Assembly (NCBI GenBank): GCA_016293975.1
Contig: JAEDCW010000008.1
Location: 1 to 42,752 of the forward strand
Direction of reading: 5' to 3'
Length of the DNA: 42,752 nt
From: Clostridia bacterium
GTDB lineage: Bacteria > Bacillota > Clostridia > Christensenellales > CAG-138
A program made the position numbers and the translations under genes. This document shows, in pieces, positions 39,398-42,752 of the stretch. Every line of letters starts with the position of its first letter. The stretch's first letter is position 1. Below the pieces are notes generated by a model. It was not told the origin of the DNA. It was given only the letters and a program-made list of their open reading frames with translations, and did no database searches.

Positions 39398-40462
39398 TTG
39401 AAGAGATTTACAGCGGCGGCGTTGGTTTTAATGACGCTGCTGACTATCGGATGCAATGTCAAGGAGCCGCAGAATACACCAACAGCTACTCCGACCGATA
39501 CGGTGCAGACTACGACACCCTCGCCAGATATAGAGCCGACAGAAGAACCCACGCCGACTATCGAGCCGACACCGAATTACGAGGTGTACCATGTCAAGGC
39601 GCACAACCTCAATGTAAGGAGCAAACCGGACGCATCTGACAACACAAACATAATAGGCGAGCTCCATGCCTATGACGAGGTGTGTGTTACCGGCATGGAG
39701 GGAGAGTTTGCGCGCATGCTGCTTACATCGGGCGAGGAGGCATACTGTGCGAGCAAATATCTCGTACCCATTGACGAGAAGATTTACGCCTATATCGCTC
39801 CGTTTGAGGATCAAAAGATAGATATAAAAACCGGAGAACCCGTTTTTGACCCCGAGGGGAATCCCGTTATGGTCAAGTGCGAGCTTGTCGACCTCCGTTA
39901 CTTGTTACCCGATGCGGAATTTGAGCTCTTGTTCGCAACGGAGCGCAATGTTACGGGCTCGCCGCTGTACCCCTACGCCATACCAATGATACAGAAGGAT
40001 ACGGGCAAAAAGCTCGTAAAGGCGTTTGAAAAGTTTCGCGAGGACGGCTACACAATGAAGTTTTACGACGCCTACAGACCTTTGAGCGTTCAGAGGGTGC
40101 TCTATGACATAGTACAGGTGCCGAAGTGGATAGCCGACCCCTCCACGACCGCGTCAAATCACAACAGGGGCTGTGCGGTAGATATGTCGCTCATAGGGCC
40201 GGACGGTGTGGAATTGGAATTTCCCACGCCTATGCACACGTTTGCAGAGGAATCCGGCAGGGAGAGCACCGCGTGGACGGAAGCACAGCGCGCCAATGTC
40301 GACTACATGACCGACATTATGCTAAACAGCGGCTTTGACCTCATAAAGGGTGAATGGTGGCATTTTGCGGATAAAGTGCGAAAAGAATTCATGACGATGG
40401 ACATACCGTTTACAAGGTTTACACTCTGTACAGAATCTGAGTTAAAGGAGTTATTGGGATGA
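39398..40462 (+). CDS. D-alanyl-D-alanine dipeptidase (VanX/DdpX-type M15D) lipoprotein with SH3-like domain
   Basis: The zinc peptidase hydrolyses free D-Ala-D-Ala. The 354-residue protein has lipobox TIGC, a TPTATPTDT...EPTPTIEPTP linker, an SH3-like cell-wall-binding domain (about 65-130, HNLNVRSKPD...NIIGEL..YDEVCV) and the M15D domain with VDLRYLLPDAEF, FYDAYRP, SNHNRGCAVDMSL (zinc His and Asp) and GEWWHF (catalytic Glu, zinc His). Being exported, it more likely scavenges or remodels wall-derived dipeptide than confers glycopeptide resistance like cytoplasmic VanX. The start is a TTG with GAGG upstream. Its stop overlaps the next ATG (ATGA). Confidence 0.9.
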   Translation: MKRFTAAALVLMTLLTIGCNVKEPQNTPTATPTDTVQTTTPSPDIEPTEEPTPTIEPTPNYEVYHVKAHNLNVRSKPDASDNTNIIGELHAYDEVCVTGMEGEFARMLLTSGEEAYCASKYLVPIDEKIYAYIAPFEDQKIDIKTGEPVFDPEGNPVMVKCELVDLRYLLPDAEFELLFATERNVTGSPLYPYAIPMIQKDTGKKLVKAFEKFREDGYTMKFYDAYRPLSVQRVLYDIVQVPKWIADPSTTASNHNRGCAVDMSLIGPDGVELEFPTPMHTFAEESGRESTAWTEAQRANVDYMTDIMLNSGFDLIKGEWWHFADKVRKEFMTMDIPFTRFTLCTESELKELLG

Positions 40463-40977
40463 AAAAGCTTATCACTGTGTTTATTATAGCGGCAATGCTG
40501 CTTCTCGCAGTCGCCTGCACAGGCGGAAATGCCGCACCGCAGGGTGACTTCACCAAGGCGGATATGGGGATAAAAATCGGTGACACGACGTACTCAATCA
40601 GGACGGACAGCGCACCTCTTATCGAGGCGTTGGGACCCGACTACGAGTATTCGTATGTCGTTTCATGTGTGTATGACGGCGACGACAAGACGTATGAGTA
40701 CGACGGCATAGTTGTCTCGACAGTCCCCGTAGATGGCAAGGACATAATCGAGATGATAACTATCACATCGGACAACTACACCACGCTCAGGGGTATAACC
40801 GTTGGTGCGACGCTGGACGATATCGTTGCGGCATACGGCGACAAGTACTTTGACGATGGCTACATTACCTACACCTACGATAACGACCCGGAAAACTACA
40901 ATACCGAGAGGCTACAGTTTGAGCTGGACGATTCGGGCAAGGTGGCAACAATCTACATATACTCACCCAGCTATTGA
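40459..40977 (+). CDS. Small lipoprotein of unknown function
   Basis: The 172-residue protein has lipobox AVAC and a short Gly/Asn spacer, then a beta-rich domain with many Asp/Tyr residues (YEYSYVVSCVYDGDDKTYEYDGIVV, GITVGATLDDIVAAYGDKYFD, RLQFELDDSGKVATIYIYSPSY). The strand-turn-strand order with GATLDDIVAAYG resembles small BLA/SmpA-like lipoprotein domains; no enzyme motif is seen. Its start overlaps the dipeptidase stop by 4 nt, so it is translated with the envelope cluster. Confidence 0.82.
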   Translation: MKKLITVFIIAAMLLLAVACTGGNAAPQGDFTKADMGIKIGDTTYSIRTDSAPLIEALGPDYEYSYVVSCVYDGDDKTYEYDGIVVSTVPVDGKDIIEMITITSDNYTTLRGITVGATLDDIVAAYGDKYFDDGYITYTYDNDPENYNTERLQFELDDSGKVATIYIYSPSY

Positions 40978-41043
40978 CAGAATCGCCGTTGCGGGGCAGT
41001 GCCGTATGGTTCTTGCCCCGTTATGCGGCTTTTGGAGGACATT

Positions 41044-42450
41044 TTGGTATTCAGTTCAGCTACGTTCCTTTTCATATTTTTGCCGGCGGTATATCTGCTT
41101 AATTTGTTGTTCGCCGGACTAAAGCTCATTAAAGTACAGAACATACTGTTAATGCTCGCAAGCATACTGTTTTATGCGTGGGGTGAGCCCGTCTATGTAA
41201 TTTTGATGCTCGTGTCAACTGCCGCAAACTATGCGCTCGCGCTTATTTATAAGCCGGACGGCACATTGACGAGAAGACGCGTGCTTACGGTCGCAGCGGT
41301 CGCGCTGAACATAGGAATGCTGGCGTTTTTCAAGTACGCCGACTTTGTTATATGCAATGTCAACTTACTGCTGTCGCTGAATATCCCTCAGCCGAATATA
41401 CCCCTGCCCATAGGAATCAGCTTTTTTATATTCCAGGCATTGAGCTATGTGCTCGATGTATTCCGCGGAGAGGCAAAGGCGAGGAAGAACTATTTCGATG
41501 TACTGCTCTACATAAGCTTCTTCCCACAGCTTATCGCAGGACCCATTGTACGCTACAACGACATAGCCGAGCAGATTGAACACAGGGAGCTTACGCTCGA
41601 TAAGACCGTGTACGGCTTTAAGCGCTTCTGTTTCGGACTTGCAAAGAAGATTCTGCTTGCAAACATACTCGGCAGCATCACCGACTCGCTGTACGGCTTC
41701 GACGTGCTCAATATGCCGGGGGCGTGGCTGGCTGCGCTGTGCTACATACTCCAGATATACTTCGACTTCTCGGGGTATTCCGACATGGCGATAGGTCTGG
41801 GTGCGGCGTTTGGATTTGAATTTAAGGAGAACTTCAACTACCCCTACATATCGACGAGCATTCAGGAGTTTTGGAGAAGATGGCACATATCGCTCTCCAC
41901 ATGGTTCAGAGAATACCTATACATACCGCTCGGAGGAAACCGCAATGGCAAGCTCCGCACGGGAATAAACAAAGTGATTGTGTTTTTCTTTACGGGGCTT
42001 TGGCACGGCGCAAGCTGGAATTTCGTAATATGGGGACTTTTCCACGGCCTTTTCATAATGCTCGAAAGCTACGGTGTGATTAAACCGAACAAGCTCCCCA
42101 AGTTTTTAAGCTACTGTTATGCAATGCTCGTTGTGACAGTGGGCTTCGTGTTCTTCAGGGCAGAGACGCTCCCTCAGGCGGTGCGAGTTTTGGGAGAGAT
42201 GGCGAGCTTTAACTTCGACTCGATGATATGCGCACGGATATCCGCGCTCGTGACGCCTATGGCGGCTATAGTGTTTATAGTGGGCTGTATTGCGGCCACT
42301 CCGTTTGTTGGAATATGGGCAAAGCGCATAATAAAGAACGAAGCGATTCTCGCGGTCGCAAAGGGAGTGTGCGCACTTGTGCTTTTGGTGCTGTCGGTGC
42401 TTGCGCTTTCTACCAGCGCATACAACCCGTTCATTTACTTTAGGTTCTAA
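41044..42450 (+). CDS. MBOAT family O-acyltransferase (AlgI/PatA-like)
   Basis: MBOAT enzymes move acyl groups, typically acetyl, across the membrane onto extracellular polymers. The 468-residue protein has about eleven helices and the hallmarks VFSSATFLFIFLP, ASILFYAWGEP, GISFFIFQALSYVLDVFRGE, SFFPQLIAGPIVRYND, QIYFDFSGYSDMAIGLGAAFGFEFKENFNYPY, EFWRRWHISLSTWFREYLYIPLGGNR and FFFTGLWHGASWNFVIWGLFHG with the catalytic His. TTG 41044 is preferred: GGAGG lies 5 nt upstream and the protein then begins MVFSSATF as in homologues; the GTG at 40999 and ATG at 41023 are less well placed. It is followed by an AlgJ-like gene. Confidence 0.95.
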   Translation: MVFSSATFLFIFLPAVYLLNLLFAGLKLIKVQNILLMLASILFYAWGEPVYVILMLVSTAANYALALIYKPDGTLTRRRVLTVAAVALNIGMLAFFKYADFVICNVNLLLSLNIPQPNIPLPIGISFFIFQALSYVLDVFRGEAKARKNYFDVLLYISFFPQLIAGPIVRYNDIAEQIEHRELTLDKTVYGFKRFCFGLAKKILLANILGSITDSLYGFDVLNMPGAWLAALCYILQIYFDFSGYSDMAIGLGAAFGFEFKENFNYPYISTSIQEFWRRWHISLSTWFREYLYIPLGGNRNGKLRTGINKVIVFFFTGLWHGASWNFVIWGLFHGLFIMLESYGVIKPNKLPKFLSYCYAMLVVTVGFVFFRAETLPQAVRVLGEMASFNFDSMICARISALVTPMAAIVFIVGCIAATPFVGIWAKRIIKNEAILAVAKGVCALVLLVLSVLALSTSAYNPFIYFRF

Positions 42451-42462
42451 GGAGGCATACGC

Positions 42463-42752
42463 ATGAGAAAAGCACTGAAATATGCATTCGTTGCGGCTAT
42501 GGTCGCGCTTTGTTTACTGCCGCTTGCCTCCATGCTCTGCGGCTATCAGGGTAAAAACCTCGAAAACAGACCGCTTGCGCAGGAACCCTCGTTATTCAAT
42601 GGGGATAAACTCAACACACAGTTTCCGATAGAGTTCGACGACTACTTTGACGATCATTTCGGGCTTCGCGAGGAGATGGTGACGCTCATAAACGCGCTTA
42701 CGGAGGCAATATTCGGCGACACGCTCAACGACAAGGTAGTAATAGGCAAGGA
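42463..42752 (+). CDS. AlgX/AlgJ-like (DHHW family) partner of MBOAT, 5' part only
   Basis: The first 96 codons are present; the gene runs off the right edge. The N-terminus has a membrane anchor (ALKYAFVAAMVALCLLPLAS), then NLENRPLAQEPSLF, FPIEFDDYFDDHFGLREEMVTL and VVIGK, the pattern of the SGNH-like acetylation partners next to MBOAT genes (AlgJ, AlgX, DHHW/DltD-like). GGAGG lies 7 nt before the ATG, and the gap to the MBOAT gene is 12 nt. It probably hands acyl groups to a surface polymer. Confidence 0.82.
   Translation, partial: MRKALKYAFVAAMVALCLLPLASMLCGYQGKNLENRPLAQEPSLFNGDKLNTQFPIEFDDYFDDHFGLREEMVTLINALTEAIFGDTLNDKVVIGK

Noticed and set aside
39398..40462. Vancomycin-resistance vanX
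   Set aside because: The protein is an exported lipoprotein with an SH3-like domain and has no vanH, vanA or vanRS neighbours; a wall-remodelling role fits better.
1..42752. CRISPR array, tRNA or rRNA genes, insertion sequences
   Set aside because: No regularly spaced repeats, no tRNA-like TTCGA/CCA units, no rRNA-like sequence and no transposase frames were seen on either strand.

Overview
The window looks like chromosomal DNA from an anaerobic, fermentative, low-oxygen Clostridia-type member of the Bacillota, possibly an uncultured gut lineage near Christensenellales or Oscillospirales (an inference from gene content). Supporting evidence: single-chain pyruvate:ferredoxin oxidoreductase, a monomeric [FeFe] hydrogenase, Na+-pump decarboxylase subunits, sigma-H, Noc, Mini-III, an FMN riboswitch ahead of a RibU-type ECF S component, strong AGGAGG Shine-Dalgarno sequences and TTGACA/TATAAT promoters, and many lipoproteins with Thr/Pro/Glu-rich linkers. 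No rRNA, tRNA, CRISPR array, phage module or transposase was seen.

Layout. 0.1-2.0 kb (minus): a coupled operon encoding a barnase-like exported RNase, a frame-disrupted barstar-like inhibitor, a PPC/DUF296 protein and a SIMPL protein, transcribed divergently from galE. 2.1-6.2 kb: galE, an AI-2E/PerM-family permease, a GC-rich intergenic stretch, and an aldo/keto reductase with two iron-sulfur motifs. 6.3-10.1 kb: two tandem paralogous cell-wall amidases; the second carries a C-terminal dockerin and is followed directly by a membrane-anchored cohesin protein, which suggests a two-part surface complex with no sign of a cellulosome. 10.1-13.1 kb: lipoproteins and an AT-rich, frameshifted secreted gene. 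13.4-17.1 kb: PFOR behind a consensus promoter. 17.1-19.4 kb (minus): an LRR-like lipoprotein and a secreted Cys/His protein that appears to start at an AUA codon, behind a long leader. 19.4-22.9 kb: exoA, a structured RNA (best guess raiA motif), a zinc-ribbon protein and [FeFe] hydrogenase. 23-26.7 kb: the riboswitch-controlled ribU, a sigma-region-4-like regulator, then mrnC-rlmB-sigH. 27.1-30.6 kb (minus): mnmG-rsmG-noc. 30.9-38.5 kb: MATE transporter, D-serine ammonia-lyase, rsmI, Na+-pump beta and small subunits, USP- and LOG-family genes, and a cysteine desulfidase-family gene. 38.7-42.75 kb: an envelope cluster of L,D-transpeptidase, D-Ala-D-Ala dipeptidase, small lipoprotein, MBOAT acyltransferase and the start of an AlgJ/DHHW-like partner cut by the window edge.

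How the parts fit. PFOR and hydrogenase would form the pyruvate to acetyl-CoA plus H2 route through ferredoxin. The Na+-pump subunits point to sodium-coupled energy conservation. The two envelope regions (6-10 kb and 38-42 kb) encode peptidoglycan cleavage, anchoring, 3-3 cross-linking, dipeptide trimming and polymer acylation. The most notable items are the cohesin/dockerin amidase pair, the jointly degraded barnase/barstar module, the possible AUA start, the structured RNA ahead of the zinc-ribbon gene, and an RGG-rich extension on RlmB. All family assignments come from reading motifs by eye; no database search was run.
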